In this document: positions 44,105-59,200 of the stretch, one piece after another
How positions within the stretch are numbered: the first letter of the stretch is position 1
Layout: each line of letters begins with the position of its first letter
Assembly: GCF_027942865.1 (NCBI RefSeq)
Contig: NC_134509.1
Location: 4,056,754 to 4,120,753, forward strand
DNA from: Odontesthes bonariensis
Taxonomy: Eukaryota > Chordata > Actinopteri > Atheriniformes > Atherinopsidae
Length of the DNA: 64,000 bases
Reading direction: 5' to 3'
The notes under the pieces: generated by a model
What the model saw: the letters and a program-made list of their open reading frames with translations, nothing else
Told to the model about the DNA's origin: nothing
The model's database searches: none
Translations under genes and position numbers: made by a program

Positions 44105-44860
44105 ATTCCAGTCACGTTTAAGCCTACCTTTAACCCATTCTTTGCTCTTAACTTTCCCCATCCTGTGGTGAATTCCTTATAAAACTCGTCTTAAAACCCA
44201 TTTCCATTCCCTGGCTTTTAACCCAGCGTGAGACTCTGTTTCTGTTATTGTTTTATTGTTTCTGTTGTTTTATAAAAACGGCTCTGGAATGGGTTGAAGG
44301 AACAACTTAAGCAGTGTATTTCTATTCATCAGTTCAAAGCCAGATATAAAGTGGAAGTAATGACAAAATACAAAACTGAAGAAATTTTGTAATGTATATG
44401 TACGGGCTATTATGTTATCATCATATAAATTGTGATTAACATCAAATAAGAGATGAGAAGATATGTGTAATAAAATGTTAAAATTAGGTTGAAAGTTAAA
44501 AACTATGCCAACGTATGTAAGACGCATCCATACAAATTGTAATTTTTGAATGGGGGTGGGAGCAAATAAGTATTTTTACTTCGTCTCACTCCCTTTCGAG
44601 CGAGTATTGATTTCTGTTACCTTTGTTCTAGATGAATATGTAAACTCATATGTATTATGGAAATGTATTTATTTTGTAATCTGCCTGAAAATAAGCTCGA
44701 AATAAACACTCAATCAAAATATTGTTATTGTTTACTATTGTTTTTACATTGTTCTTATGTTTTATGCCTCATATATTTGTGTTGTTACTCATGTACAGCA
44801 CTTTGTTTCAGCCACGGCTGTTTTAAAGAGCTTTATAAATAAAGTTGAGTTGAGTTTTTG
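44105..44860 (+). mobile_element. LINE 3' tails, one inserted in another
   Basis: The outer copy begins near cattctttgctcttaacttt and resumes at about 44735 with tgtacagcactttgtttcag and ataaagttgagttgagtt. The inner sequence (about 44265-44720) ends with gaaataaacactcaatcaaa, another LINE-like 3' terminus. Both are in plus orientation just upstream of evpl. Confidence 0.5.
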
Positions 44861-45249
44861 CTCAAATTAAAGGTCTTTTTTAATTAAAGGTCTATCACTT
44901 CAGAAAGAAAGCAGTTTCTATCCAGCCTTGTGAATGATGATTCCTGCTCATTTGCAGGCCCTGATGAAACGGATAGGCAGGAGGACAGAGAGCAGGGAAG
45001 ACAGGTTGATCCGGTCTTCCTCCGCAAGGTGGATGTCTGGGCGTTGACCCATCGGTTAACCTGTCTGGGAGGAGCCACATTGTATTGACATGAGTGTGTG
45101 AGTTTTTTTTGTGTGTTAGTGTGCTTGAGAAGAACCAAAGTCAGAAGAGAGACAAATTGGGAGCCACAGGGTAAGGAAGACAGAGACGAAGAAGGAGTAA
45201 GACTCAGAGGGTGAAGTTTTTGTAGGATCTTCGCTTGACCTTCTCCAAG

Positions 45250-48200
45250 ATGTTTAAGAAAAAGGAGTCCAAAGACGACACGCTGAAGGGCAAGATGAGC
45301 AAGTAAGTTTTTCCCTGGAAATATGAATGCATATTATGAATGCACAGAGAAACGTAGGATATGTGAGTATCTCGGTCATGTTGCCCCTCCTGCAGTTCTT
45401 CCAGAGTCTAGAACTGTGTCAGGTTTCTTGTAAATGTTGCTGTCCTTTTTTTTTTCTCCCAGTGTGTTATGGGCTTCCCCTCCCATCACATTATGCCTGG
45501 TTTAAAGGAGATTTTCGGATATGTTTATTGCGGGAATGCCTTCAATCATTTCACTGTCAAAGTCAATCCTCTGAGGTGGTGAAAGCTAATTGAGAGTTTG
45601 TTAACCAAGCCTGAGCTCTGGCATATATTTCATGAGAATGAGGAGGGACAGTGGTTGGCAATAGATGAGGTGGAATGAGTTAGAATGAGAAAAGAAAAAG
45701 AAAATATTTCAAAAACTTACTAACAAATTAGACACATTAGTTTTGGAAAATACATCTTCTGTATTATTAAAACATGATGGTTTTAAATACGTTGCCTCAG
45801 ATAGTACACGTCTCAAAAGGTTTGTGTTTTGTGATGGCCAAATGGTCAAGAAGAAAATAATGCCAATTTTTCTTTGTACAATAACATGCAAGTGATTGTT
45901 TTCATGTGTTTGAGTTAAAGCAAAGACACTATTTGACCATTCATTATGTCCATGATAACATCTCCAGAGAACTCACTTAATTTGTTGCTACAGACAAAGA
46001 TTTATTTTGAATCTTTAGGACAGGAAGTCATTAATCATAATGTCTTTAAATTGAGTTTTGAACATACAGTGTGCGTGAGGAGCACTGTTCCCCCTGCCTC
46101 TGCACCACACAGGTTGTTGTCTGCTGCAATATGATGAGGGCTGTGCTGTCCGGACCGATCAACTAGCTTCTCTCTCTTATGCGGCCTTTGGTTTCCAACC
46201 AACAGTTTCCATCATTACATAAGTGGTTAAGTCCTTAATTAGTTGTGAACATGAAATATCTCATCCAGATTCAAATTTCTGGTTTTACTTTAATCTGACC
46301 AACAGTTAACAATGAGTATTTTTCAATTTGAAACCAGGAATAGTTGATCAATTATCAAAATGACCCAGAAGATGATTCAGTTGTTTTAGCCTCAGAGTAA
46401 ATTAACAGGATGGATCCATGTATTTCACTGGATTCACACCTATGATGTCTAACAATAATGCCTAATGTCACTTTTAAGCAAGAAATGCTTGATTTTTGAT
46501 AGGGAACAACAACTTTGATCTGTTGTGTGGGTGTATTCCTGAAGCTTGGGTCGTGTAGTGAGTTAGCCTCTATAGTTTCACACTGAGAAGACTCTGTTGA
46601 ATACACACAGATTTTGTAGAGATTGTGTAGTGCACAGCACAAGCCTAATTTGTTTCTGTGAGTTAAACTGAACTGTTACTTAATTACTCTACAGTTTCAT
46701 GAAGATCTGAGCTGCTTTCACCCTCTTTTTCATCATTGGGGGAAAGTTAGAGCTTTGCCAAATCAGGGTGTGTTTCTGCAACAACAGCAACCAAGGAAAT
46801 GCAGACCAGCCCATTTTAGTTATGTGGCTTATCCAGTTATCCTACTTTTAGATGAAATCAACTGTAGCTGCAAGCTATTTAACTTTCCTATCTTAGTCAT
46901 TCATAAGATAATAATGTGTACAAATAATCTTATTTTATTCTACATTTTAACCATAATGTTTGTTTTTTTTCTTCACTGAAGCAGTTTCTGAGGAGCTCAA
47001 ACCATTTACACATAAAGCACCTCAGATCTTACAAAGAATTCCTGAAAAACACGCTTTCCGTACCCCCAAATCACAAAAAAACAGACACTGCTGACTCTGC
47101 AGCGAAGAGGGTGGGACCAATCAGCCCCTTTTCCACTAACAGTGAATGAATACGCTTTGATGGTTTTGATGAAAGAAACAAACCATTACTCACTTCTCAA
47201 TTTAAAGTCATGTCAAATAAAATATTCTTTGATATTTTCCAGAAAACTACTGTAAAAGATTTTCAGTTAAAAAGTGACGTGGAATTTGACAGTTTTTTTT
47301 ACATTCAAAATCATGTATTTTAAAAGATCTTTGGTTAGTTTAACAAGAATCATCATAAACATTTATACTTCTCCACAAGTGAGTATTTAACTCACTTTCT
47401 AAGTCATCACCCAATCTACCTGCATTTACCAAAAGAGCCGAAAGAGTTGGAGGTCTTAATGAAATATCCCTAATGAGGCTGTGTTAGTAAAAGCCATGTA
47501 CAGTTTCTGTTAATAACGAATGAAGAAGAGTCTTTTGGCTGCTAAATGTTGAGAAAGTCAGAAATGGTGCTCATGTGTCGGGCACATACCTGCCCGACTG
47601 AATGAGCAGGAACAGCGAGCTCATTGTGAGGAACCAGATGAGCTTGCAGCTTGATGACACACCTCTGTAGCGACCCATCCCCTCCCCTTTAAAGTGCAGC
47701 AAGAAATTACAATGAGGCTGCCCAAAGCATATCTTTACATTCAACAATTGCTTACGTTCTTTCTCAGAATAAGTGCCTCTGATTTATTTGGTATGTCAAA
47801 TCAAATCAAATTTATTTGTAGCACATTTCATGTACAAACATTTCAAAGTGCTTCACATGAAATAAAAGCGTTGCAGCAGGGAGTGTAAGAAGCATTAAAA
47901 ATACATAAAAGAATTAGCCTGATAAACCAGCCTAAATGGATTGGATGTCTAATTTAGTCTGGCACCGATCAATGGATACAACGGAACATTGTTGATGAGC
48001 ACAACCCGTTGTCTTTCAAACCGCGTCTGTGCCTATAGGCCAACGCTCTGACCAATCAGCGCAACTGACTGTGACGTAGTAAGCGCGACAGAAAGCTTTG
48101 GTGGGAGGGGACTCTTCCAAAACTGATGCCAAGCACAGATTCTATAATAGGACAGATACGCCACTCACGGTGCATTTCCGGTTTCCAACGAGGCGATTTT

Positions 48201-51200
48201 GGTTGCAGTTCCACCCTCTTTCCACGTGGGGCGCCCAATGTTGGAGACCAGAATGAATGGAGTCCTATGGAGCTATACGCCCTTTCGTGCCCTTATCTCA
48301 AGATATAATTTTTTCTCTAGTAATTCGAATGTTGTTTTCGAAAAAGGGTGTTTAGAAAATACCCATGGCTGAGTTTTAGATTTTTAGAGCCACTCATTTG
48401 CTTAAAAAAAGGATTTGAAGTGTATATGACGTCATACATAGCGGGTCGACCAGCTGTCATTAGCACAATGCTAGCGCGTTGTGGACAACAAGAAGCCAAC
48501 CAGTAAGAAATCAAAGCGATATATGTACTCGTTCAGTAGATTTTTTACTTGAAACCCATGTTGAGCTCTCAGAAACTACATTCAAATCTGAGCGCTCTTG
48601 AGGAGACTTAGGTGAAACTGACCATTTGTAGCATCTAGCTCCATAGGGCCCCATTCATTCTGGTCTCCACCGACGCTCCCAGTGGAATTCTGGTGGAACT
48701 GCAGCCAAAAAGCCGGTACAATGGGGCTTAATACAGAGTGGCAAGGCTGTTCGTTATAATGGCTGTGTGCCAAGGCTGAATCAAACGAGCACTGTTCCAT
48801 TGCCGCCGCCATCTTTCTTGTTGTGCTTTCGCTTGTCTATGTTCGCTTCCACTGCCCAACGTCGCACTGCTCTGTCGTCACTCCCTCAAAACCCCGCACC
48901 AGAACCCTCTGGCCCGCCCGCGTTGATTCAAAACACATCTCTGCGTTGTGATTGGTTTAGTTGCCATCTGCCAGATTCAGGGCAGTATTTTCAAAATGAC
49001 AAGTGGATCGAGGCCAGACCCAACCGCAGGCAAAACATTTTGCCGTCCAGCAGTTGGCGCTGGTTTTCCAGGCTATAAAAGAATATAAAAAGAAACAAAT
49101 AAAATCATTTAAATGAATTTAAAAACAAGCAACAGTCCAGATGAGTTAAAAGATGTGGGTCAAGTTAAGTGGTGAAGTGTTATAGATTAGCTTTATGTGA
49201 CACCTTGCATTCTCTAAACCTGCACATGTTCAGTCTTCATTTCACTTTCAGCTATATCACAACTGGCAAATATTGCTTTTTTATATACACGTTTGTAAGA
49301 AAACTTCTATGTCCACCTCAAAATGGAGATGTTGCATCATTGGAAATATGGTGTATTTTTAGTAAAATACTCATTAAATTGCATTTTCAATTGATTAATG
49401 TACCAGCAGAAAAAGCCAGAACAAACAGCTTTGCTTGTGTACTTGTCACAAATGTGTGTGTAGAGTTCCCTTACTGTGCTCCCATTTATCAATACCCTCC
49501 TTTTCATTTAAACCATCCCCACTTAGTCCATCACTAAGTCATCATTTACTCAAACATGAAACTGTTCCTTGCCAACAGAGAGCTGCACTAACAGTGACAG
49601 ATGGAGAGACTGTGACAATCAGTGGCTGAAGAACGGTTAGAATCTGGTCAACGTGTTTGATGTTGATGAAGAGTCAGATAATTAAAAAACAGAGAACAAC
49701 AACTTCAACCATAGAGATTCAAAGTTTTGTTTGTCACATGCCTAGTTATACACGGTACAACATGCAGTGAAATGACCTTTGACCGCCGTCCACAAAATAC
49801 AAACTATAAACTATAAAATATAAACTAGGTAGCAAAGTAACATTAATAGAAAATTAAAGTAAAATTAAATATTCCTAAATTAGAATAGTAGAATATCAAA
49901 TAAAATATGTAGGCAAGGTTAAAATACAAAATAAGACTAAAAATATATAAATATAGAATAAAATAGAGTACAAAATAAAGTAAATATATGTATGTGCACA
50001 AGTTAAAGTCCGAGATATTTACACCGTGTGTGCAAAACCGCAGATTTGTGCATGTGCGGGAGGGTAGAAATAGCCTGGGGGTAGATTTTCTGATTGCGAA
50101 GATGATCTATACGTCCACTTCTCTGTGTTTAGTTCATGTTAAACACGGCTGATGTGAAGTTTTGCTTTCAATGCACTTACATACGCTCTTACACTCACTG
50201 ACAGAAGAAAAAAATAAAGAAAAACAGAAAAAAAGGAAGAAAGAAAGAAAGTAAAAGAATATAAATGTTGTTATGTTTGAACTGATCTGAGCTTGTGACC
50301 TACTTGACCTCACTGCTCCTCCTCGCCCTGCAGGTCAAAAGCCAGCAACTTGGCCCAGCTGATTGCCGACATGCAAAGGAATGCTGACCTGGTGGAGAAA
50401 GACATCCTCAGAGCGGAAGAGCTGCTGGCTGTGGTGAGAACAGACGTATTTTAGTAAATTGATGCAGTAATGTCTTTTGATCTATACTCACCTGAAACTA
50501 CGGGACTAAATTATCAGCTTGTCTGCTGTCTGCCTTCACTAGGATGCTGAAAATGACAAGAAAGAGCTGCCCTTCAAGCATCAGGATGAGATCTCAAAGA
50601 AACTGGGAGAGGCTGAGGGCCTGCTGCAGGACCTCTTCCTGGACGTCGACAAAGCCAAGAAACTCAAACACCCACAGGCCAGTGAAATTGAGGTCGAGTG
50701 AGTACATAGAGAACGCATGCTCATGAATTACAGTGTAGTTGTTCACAGGAAGAAAGGCACAGCTTGATTTGTTTCTCTTCCTTCTCAAATCTTTTAAAAA
50801 AAAAGAAGTCTTTAGGGAGGTTTATAAAAGCACATGTGGCAGCAGAATAAGACCGAATAGTGTAATTCATTTCACAGTTTGTGAACTGATGATTCATTTT
50901 GTTGCTTCTTTCATAAATATCAACCAGAGTTCTTTATTTCTCCGTTTCTCCTTCAGTGTCATCCACCTCCATGAGCGCTGGCTGAAAGATTGCACCTTCT
51001 ACCGAGACGTCTACGAGCAGATTGATGATGTGTCGCTGATGCCCAGAATCGATTGGGGGCCTGTTTTAAATCAGAAGCAAGTAAGCATCAGTAACCCTGT
51101 GGGAACACTTTAGCCAGATTGAAGCATAAAATCCCTTTGAATATCAATGTTTGTTGTTTTTTGGGCTTGAAAAATGAAGAAACCTGCTGCTCAGCTATGC

Positions 51201-54200
51201 TTTTAACTGTTACTTTGTCTGATGAACAAAAAAAAAAACCCTCAACACCAAAGGTGACCGAGCCTTTGTGGGAGCGGCCCCTCGGCTCTGGAATAACCTT
51301 CCCTGGCACATTCGCTTTTAAATCCTCCTTAAAAACCCACTTTTTTAAAATTTATTTTAATGTATTTTATTTGAACTTATTTTATTCTATTTTATTGCAC
51401 TGTGTTTTAGTATCTATTGATTTTAACTGCTTGGAACGGTTGGATTATTCACTTTTACCTGTAATGCAGCTTTTATCCTGTACGGCACTTTGGTCAACCT
51501 CGGTTGTTTTTTAAATGTGCTCTATAAATAAAGTTTGAGTTGAGTTGATGAACTGTGGTCCTCTGATGTCTGTGCTCACAGAAACAAGTGAATGCAGAGG
51601 AGTATGGCCCCTCCATGGCAGACCTGGAGAAGCAGATTGCTGCTCACAACATCCTTCACAAAGAAATTGAGGCCTACAACTCACAGCTATGTGTCAGCTC
51701 TGCTGGCAGCAAGGTAAACACATGGAAGTACATTCACAGAATATCCTGCATATCTTTCAGCCCTTTAGACCATTTTTCATCTTTCATCTTGATGACATCC
51801 TGTTTCAGACAGCTTATGTTATGTGTCACTGGTTTGTCTTTCAGGAGAAATATACAGCTCTGAAGAAGCAATACAATAACCTGCTGGTGGGTTGATTTCT
51901 ATTTACACACAAACGGAAGATTGTATTGTTCAAGATATACACAAGTTGTTGATTTTCATTAGATTTTTTTAAGTTTAATTCCTTATTGGAGCATATCAAT
52001 GAATCAAATGTCCATCTGATAAAAACAAGTTGGCTTACTAACCCGCTTCTGCGTAGAAAATACAGAAATTACAATTTCATTTCTACTTAAAATGTCAGTG
52101 AGTTCAGCGTTTTGAGCATATCTTGAATCTTATTCTCATTTATCGATTTTCTCATTTAGGACAACTCCAAGTGGCGCCGCCACTACCTGAACAGCCTCTA
52201 TGACTACATGCAGGGCGGCAACAAGGAGCTGTCCTTCCTCAGAGAAGAACAGGATAAGATCAAGAGGCAGGACTGGAGCGATCGCATGAGGGACCCACCT
52301 GATGTTCGCAGGCAGTATGAGGTCAGGGTCAATTGTTGCGGATGCCCAAGATAAGATTGTCAACTTGTAAATTAGTATGATTATGATCTCTTTAAGTGGA
52401 AAAATAGCATTTTTAGCAAAAAATTATATACAATTGTATGGTTTGGCTTGTCCTGAAACACTGAAGGTATTTGCTCTGTGCTAGAAAGACCAAAGACATA
52501 AAACTTTTGATTTATTCTCAATCAGAATTTCAAGACCAACAGTCTGCTGTCCCACGAGAGCGAAGTCAACAAACTCCAGGATGAGGGTGACAGGCTCATT
52601 GAATTGAAGCACCCTGCCAGCTCCACAATACAGGTACAATCATTGTTGAAACATTCTACCACATCAAACTTGAATCCCGATTGTAGTTTAATTCCAAGTG
52701 TACTCCTCGTATAAAATTTCAAGGCTCAAAGAGATGCTGTGCGAAATGAATGGCAGAAATTCCTCAATCTCTGCATTTGTCAAGAGACACATCTGGATAA
52801 CGTGGAGGAATACAAAAAGGTGGGCTAGAATATTTGTAATCAATATGTGAGGATATGTGCATATTTTGTCCCATTATGATGCATTAAATACATTTCCATG
52901 TGATGCAACATGTTAATTTCTTTGTGTCCCATCTCCAGTACCAAATGGACACTGATCAGCTGTCAGAGACATTGACCAAACTCAACAGCAGCCTGGACCC
53001 CAAGTCTGTCAGTAAAAAGAGCAACTCCGAGACACTGATGCAGCTTGAGGTATGAGAAGTTTGAGAGTGAGAAACTGAAAATATAGAGAATAAAAAGACT
53101 GGAGATAAAAAAAAAAGAAAAGACTGAGCACATAGTAAGCCAATGTGCATCACATCATGATAAACAAGATCTAATTTGTCACATCTGAATACATCTCTTT
53201 TCATGGGATCCAAACAAACATTCATAGAACAAATGCTTTACAGAGAAGTACAAAAGTGAATTGATGAATTGCGGCAGATATCGAAGGTAACCCTTAATTC
53301 AATCAGAAGGAGCCTGAAGCATAAAAACATCCTTATGTCAACTTGGATAAAGTATCTGGTTAGAGTTTCAGTCCATAATGTTTGCAGGGTGCAATATGAC
53401 TCCATCTTGCTGGTCTTCTCATAGTGAATTATAGGATATATATAGTGGAGAAAACAAGTCTTTTACTGTTCTTATGTTATATTTCCTGCTGATTAGCAGC
53501 TGGGCTCACATTGCAGATGTCAAAAAGTTTAATTCTGATTAAACGCCTTCCTGCATGTAAGCACACAACTTCTGAGATTGATCTATTTGATGTCCATGTA
53601 AATGGTCTACGCACATTTTAACTTCATCTAGGTTCAACAAAGTGCTTTATATTTTCCTTTTCTTTAAGCTGTTCACATGAACACAGTTTTTTTTTCTTTT
53701 GCCCTCTCACAATCACACCAAAGAGTATATCAGAGGCAGTGTGAGGGTTCAGTCTCGTCCAAGAATCCTTAGGCACTGGGGATCAAACCACCACTTCACC
53801 ACGTACTTCTTAACCCTTAATCCGATGGATTTAAATAATATTAAATAAATATCTGTTCATGCAAAGTGGCTATTGTGCAGATGAAAATCAGATTTTGAAG
53901 ATTTCTCCAGAAAAAAATACAGAACACCATGATTGACTTTTTCATGATACTTAAAGCACAACTTGAAAGTTAGTTCACGAACCTTAATATTTGATTAAGA
54001 ACTTTGGTATCATTACAGCTTAGTCAAAGAATTACATTTTGGGTTATGTTACCCATATAAAAGTTTTAAGTGTTTACATAGAGCTGTCTGTCCATGCACA
54101 ACACTCAAACAGAACAGACATGAGTCACTACTGATGAAAAAGAAAAGGCTGTCCCACAGCAGAAGCTGTGGTACGTCTCTCTGATGAGTTTTCATACAAT

Positions 54201-56229
54201 TATTCATTCAGTTATTTCTACCTGTTTTTAAGTTTGCTTTTTTTTTTGCAACAATATTTGGAGAGAACGAAAACTTTGTGTGATATTTCACTTGTTTCTG
54301 AGTGGCCTACGTATGCCGAGCATACTAATTGTAGGATCATTTAAGTGGTGTGGCTGTGCTGCTATGAGTTGGCTATTTCTAATAATATTTTCTTTGGATC
54401 TGTTTCCCACCAGGGTGAGGAGAAGACTGTAGAGAACTGTGAACAGCTGCTGGCCGACTTGAGGAGACGGAGCACTACCATTGCGCCTCTGAAACTGCGA
54501 CGCAGCACCAACGACAGACCCATCACAGTAGAGTCCCTGTGCGACTGGGAAACAGATGATGGGGTGAAGCCTGCATTTTTTTGCCCTACATTAAGAAAAA
54601 CAACATAGAGGAAACCTAAACTGTCAAATATCTGTGCCCGAGGGGTTTTTTTTATTTTCTAATGAGCCCCTGATTTTACTTTCTAATTTTTTCATCACCT
54701 CTGTTTAGGCTTCTCTGTCAAGAGGGGAGAAATTTACTCTGAAATCAAACTCTGACATTGAGAACTGGGATGTTATCTCCAGTGATGGTACAGCAAAAAC
54801 CTCCCCAGGAGTTTTCTTCCAAATCCCACCCCCTGACTCAGATGCCATTGATAAAGTGGATCTGTAAGTAAGACAAAGCTGCATTATCATGTCACCTGAA
54901 TGTTGGGAATAATCATTGTATTTTTCCTCCCTCTCTTTGTTTTTAACTCATTAGTTTGGGTGGTGAACTGGCAGACATCAAGAAGAAACGAGCAGCATTG
55001 GCAGCATCCCTGAAAAATCATAAATCAGATATTAGCAGAGCCCAAAAATCAGGTTATTATCTGTTATTTAAATCCTGAAGTATTTGAATTAAATATATAT
55101 GTAATTATTGGGTCTATGGACAAAATTATTTGTCAACAGTGCACAAATATATTCAGGACCCTGATCAGCTGAGCGCTTGCTTTTCTCATTCAGCCCCAGT
55201 GTCTTCTGCCCCACCTGACCCAAAAGTAACAGCCCTGGCTCAGCAGCTGGACAAACTGGACAACGACCTAGCCAAGACCGAGGAGAGCATGCTGAGCCGC
55301 CTGCGAGCCCCACTGAGCCGCACAGATCCGTCTGGAGATCTGGCCAAGAGGATGAAGGAGCAGAAGGTGGGAAGAAGAAACACTTTCAGCAAACAGAAAA
55401 TTCACCGGCGTTGCAATCAGTCCCATTCGAGTCCTCTTTGTTGAACTTTTTTTCGTTTGCCCTTTAGGTTTAGAGTAAACGTGTAAAGAACAACAAATGT
55501 TGTAATGGTCATCATTTATATGGGTTCATGTTTATATCAATCATAAAACAATGGTTCTCTGTTATGATTGTTAAACACTTAAACTTGTTATAGCATCAAT
55601 ATGACATCTGTAGCTACTATCACAACACAAGCACACTTACATTGATATTAATTTCAACAATTTCTTTTGAGCTTTCAACAAGCTTTTGAGGTTTCAATAA
55701 CCTGCATGCATTTTATGCTCCAAGTAGTACAATATTACATTACACTTTCTTTGCATGAACAGGAGGTGATCATGTTGTAAAAAGCAATAGAGAAGATTCT
55801 GAAACAACATGCACACCATTAGGTGTCTCTTTGTAGAAATACACAGGTTGATAAGTAGGAACTCCAGATGATGAAGTATCTGATATTTGACGGATTCTGA
55901 TACAAGTATGTACCTTTAAATCTGCCCTGTACAGCAAGCTGCCGATGCATTAAAGGCTCTGGAGCAGCAGAGGCAGGTGGCACAAGCTGACCTGCAGCCC
56001 CTGCTGTCTAAAGATCCCAGTGGTACCTCCTCAGGGCTGCCACTCAAACTCAGTGCTGCCAACAACAAGCACAACAGCATTGCTGCACTTGCTGATCTCT
56101 ACAATAAGAAGTATGTCTATGTTTTGTTTTGTTTTTTTGTCTTTGTCTTGTTGGGCATCGTTACGTAGTGACAGGGAGATTTAGTTTTAAATAGTTTTAC
56201 AAACGCATCTTGAATACATGATATGCACA

Positions 56230-56284
<55 letters not shown>

Positions 56285-59200
56285 GAATTTGTATATATAT
56301 TGTCTGTTTTTGCTACTTATTTCAACACTTTTATCATTCCATTTCTCCTTTTTCAGAGCAAATGCATCTCTCAACCTGGAGAAACAGATAAAAAAGGTTG
56401 ATGGTCTTGTCTCTGGATTTGAGCAAAACCTCAGTGAGGATAGTCAGATCCCTGACACTCCAACTGCAATTCAAGCCCGTGCAGAGGACATTCAGGTGAG
56501 AGGAAGTGCTTTTCCACATACATTTTAAGTTTGATCTCAACCCCACATGAGCTTAGTCTTTTACAAAAGCTCCAACTGACATACACAACCCAAAACGTTT
56601 TTGTTGCATTCAGCGCCAGAAGAAGTCTGTGACAGCAGCTCAGGATGACATGAAAAAGCTCAGTCAGGATCTGGAGGTGACAGAGCAGGTATGCAGCTCT
56701 CTGCAGCAGGGCTACCAGGAGTACTGCCCCGACATCCAGCGCCAGAGGAAAGATGTCAAGCAGCTGCAGACTCGATATATAAATGTTGCCAACCAGCTGA
56801 AGGAGAGGTGAGCGTCATACTGTATAGTTCAGTCACCTCAAAGTCACGTAGGTATTGCTTGCACAAACAATTATTTAGCAAATCGGATGGTGAAATATGT
56901 TTAATTTCATCCTCTGACTGGTTGGTAAAACACATTCAATTGTAATTAATTTTTTGTTGTTATTTCTCAAACATTCAGATGTAGAAATATCCTGCAAGCA
57001 ATGTTTAAATAGCTTTTTAGTATGAGATGTGCTGCCTCTGGAAAGTTGCATACAAATACTGTAGTTCACTGAAAGTGAAGTTATTGTAACTTAAACCTCA
57101 CAGAGAAAACATCTTGCAAGATGCTTCAACCAAGAACCAGGAGTTCCAGAGCACATGCAAATCCCTGAACTCCTTCCTGGACAACCTGCCGACAAATCAG
57201 ATAAACTTCAATGACGATCTGTCTCAGGTCACTGCCAAGCAGAACTCCCAAGAGGTGAGATAGTGTTCTTACTATACAGAGGTACCATGTGGTGAATGGT
57301 GCAGGGAACAACCAGAGCAATCGAACTTTGATTTTCTGTCAGGGAATTTTTTTATTCATATTTTCTCCTCCAAAAATGATGTAGAATTGGTCTATTTCCA
57401 AAACACAATAACAGAAATAATGTTTGGTACACTGTAGAGAGTGGTGGAGGACCTGAAGCGGAAGGAGGACGACATGGACAGAGTGGCTGTCCTTTCTCAA
57501 GACCTACAGAATATGCTCAATGTAAGATTGAAAAAGATTATATTCCTATTGATGCAAAAATGTGATTTAATTTTGTAAATCATCTTAATTCTTCACATCT
57601 GTGTAGGAGTACGAGGACAATGTTGACAAATACAACGGTACACTTGAGGATGCTGGTGCCACTGTTCCAAAGAAACCTCATATGCTTACACTTTCTGATG
57701 CGGTCCAAAAAAAGGTAAAGTCGATATGTGTTTAAAATGATACATATCTGTAAGTTTATTAAAAGATCAAGGTCATCAATGGTTCGTTTATTACAGGAAA
57801 AAGATCTGGTGAACCGTTATGCAGAAGCAATGGCTGAAAACACCCAACTCCAAAAACAGATGGGCTTGGCCAAGAACGTGATTTTACAAGTAAGAAAGCA
57901 GGCCTCAAACAAAAAAGCCTCTCCTTTACATGCACTCCACACTAGCTGCTAATGTAAATAAAGCTACAAAACAAATCCCCTGATAACATGTGGCCATTCA
58001 GTGAATTTGCTTTCCCTGTTGCAGAATGAAGAGAAAGTTCAGATGGTGGCACAGCAACAAGTGCAGCTTGAAAGTCAGCAAAGGAGTGTCTCTGAGGTAG
58101 ATGTTCTGCAAAGAGAGCTGGATGAAGAAAAGGAGAGGATGGCTCATACAGTAACTGATCTGAAGACATTCAGAGACAGGATGATGTCACTGAAGAGTCG
58201 CAGAGGAGTGGAGCGGGTAGAGGAGAAAGAAGTACTGCAGTACTACCGGGACCCAAAACTGGAAAATGATTTGGCTGATCTGAGGAACAAACTACACGAT
58301 GAGGCCCTGAGACGAAGTACTACCCAGTCTGAGGTTGAGTTGTTAAACAAGAAAATCACCGTCTTTGAGGACACACTTAAAAACACGAAACCGAAACTGC
58401 TAACCAGAGAGGTAACAGAATTTGAAAGAGATCCCCAGCTGGATGTGGAGGCCGATAAGATGAGAGATGAAATAGAAAGGATGAAAAATGAAATTCGAGT
58501 GAAAGACGGAGAGCAGATTCAGATGAAGACAGAAGTCACAATTCTCCAGCAGAAGAGACCACCCATCAAAGAGAGAGTGTTTAAGAAGGAAGTAGTTAAA
58601 GTGGAACAGGATCCAGAGATGTTGAGAGCAGTCCAAACATTTGAGACAGAAATATCTGATGAGAGCAACAAAAGCAAGCTCCTCAATGATGAAATATTCC
58701 AGACAAGGAGTCAGATTAATGCCCTTGAAAGGCTGATTCCTAACATCCAGCCTAAGATCATCACTAAAGAGGTGAAAAAGATTGAACAAGACCCTGACCT
58801 TATCGCAGCTTCTCAGAATATCCAAACAAGCCTGGAGCAAGAGAGGATTCAAAACAACTCTTTGTCTAAAGAAGTGATAGAACTCCAGAGTCGCTACCGA
58901 GAAGTTCAAGACTGGAAACCAAGAACTGAGGTGAAAGAAATCGTGAATGAAATCTACCGCATAGACCCAAACACGGAGATGGAGATAATGCGCATCCGCA
59001 AAAACATACAGGACACCAACAAACAGCGTGCTGATATTGAGAAGAACGTCACCCGAGTCACCACTGATCTCAACGTCCTTCGTTCTGAGAAGCCCAAAGT
59101 GGAACTGAAGGAAGTTCTCCAAGAGGTGATTAAAGAAGAAAGAAGCCCTGAAAATGAGCGAGAGATACGTAGATTAAATGATCAGGTGAACTATTTACAC

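Larger units (their letters stand above)
38070..45249. other. srp68-evpl intergenic region, repeat-rich
   Basis: About 7.2 kb with no supported gene. It contains a piggyBac-type element (38268-39193) with a nested transposon, a possible transposon at about 40630-41180 (tgggcgttgcacccgtgg ... ctgctccacccctga), dispersed teleost repeats at about 41190-41500 and 42440-42545 (the latter with cagctgggataggctccag), sense-strand LINE tails at 41560-41995 and 44105-44860, (TA)n at 42843-42897 and a CACATG hexamer run near 43840-43870. The evpl promoter and 5' UTR should occupy about 44900-45249. Confidence 0.65.
45303..50333 (+). other. evpl: evpl intron 1
   Basis: A 5-kb intron, the longest of the gene. 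About 45303-47790 is unique-looking and could hold enhancers (nothing specific can be shown). It also holds a LINE tail split by a 1161-bp transposon (47795-49165) and a second repeat at about 49715-50110 (caaagttttgtttgtcacat, then (AAAT)-rich DNA). Confidence 0.7.
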
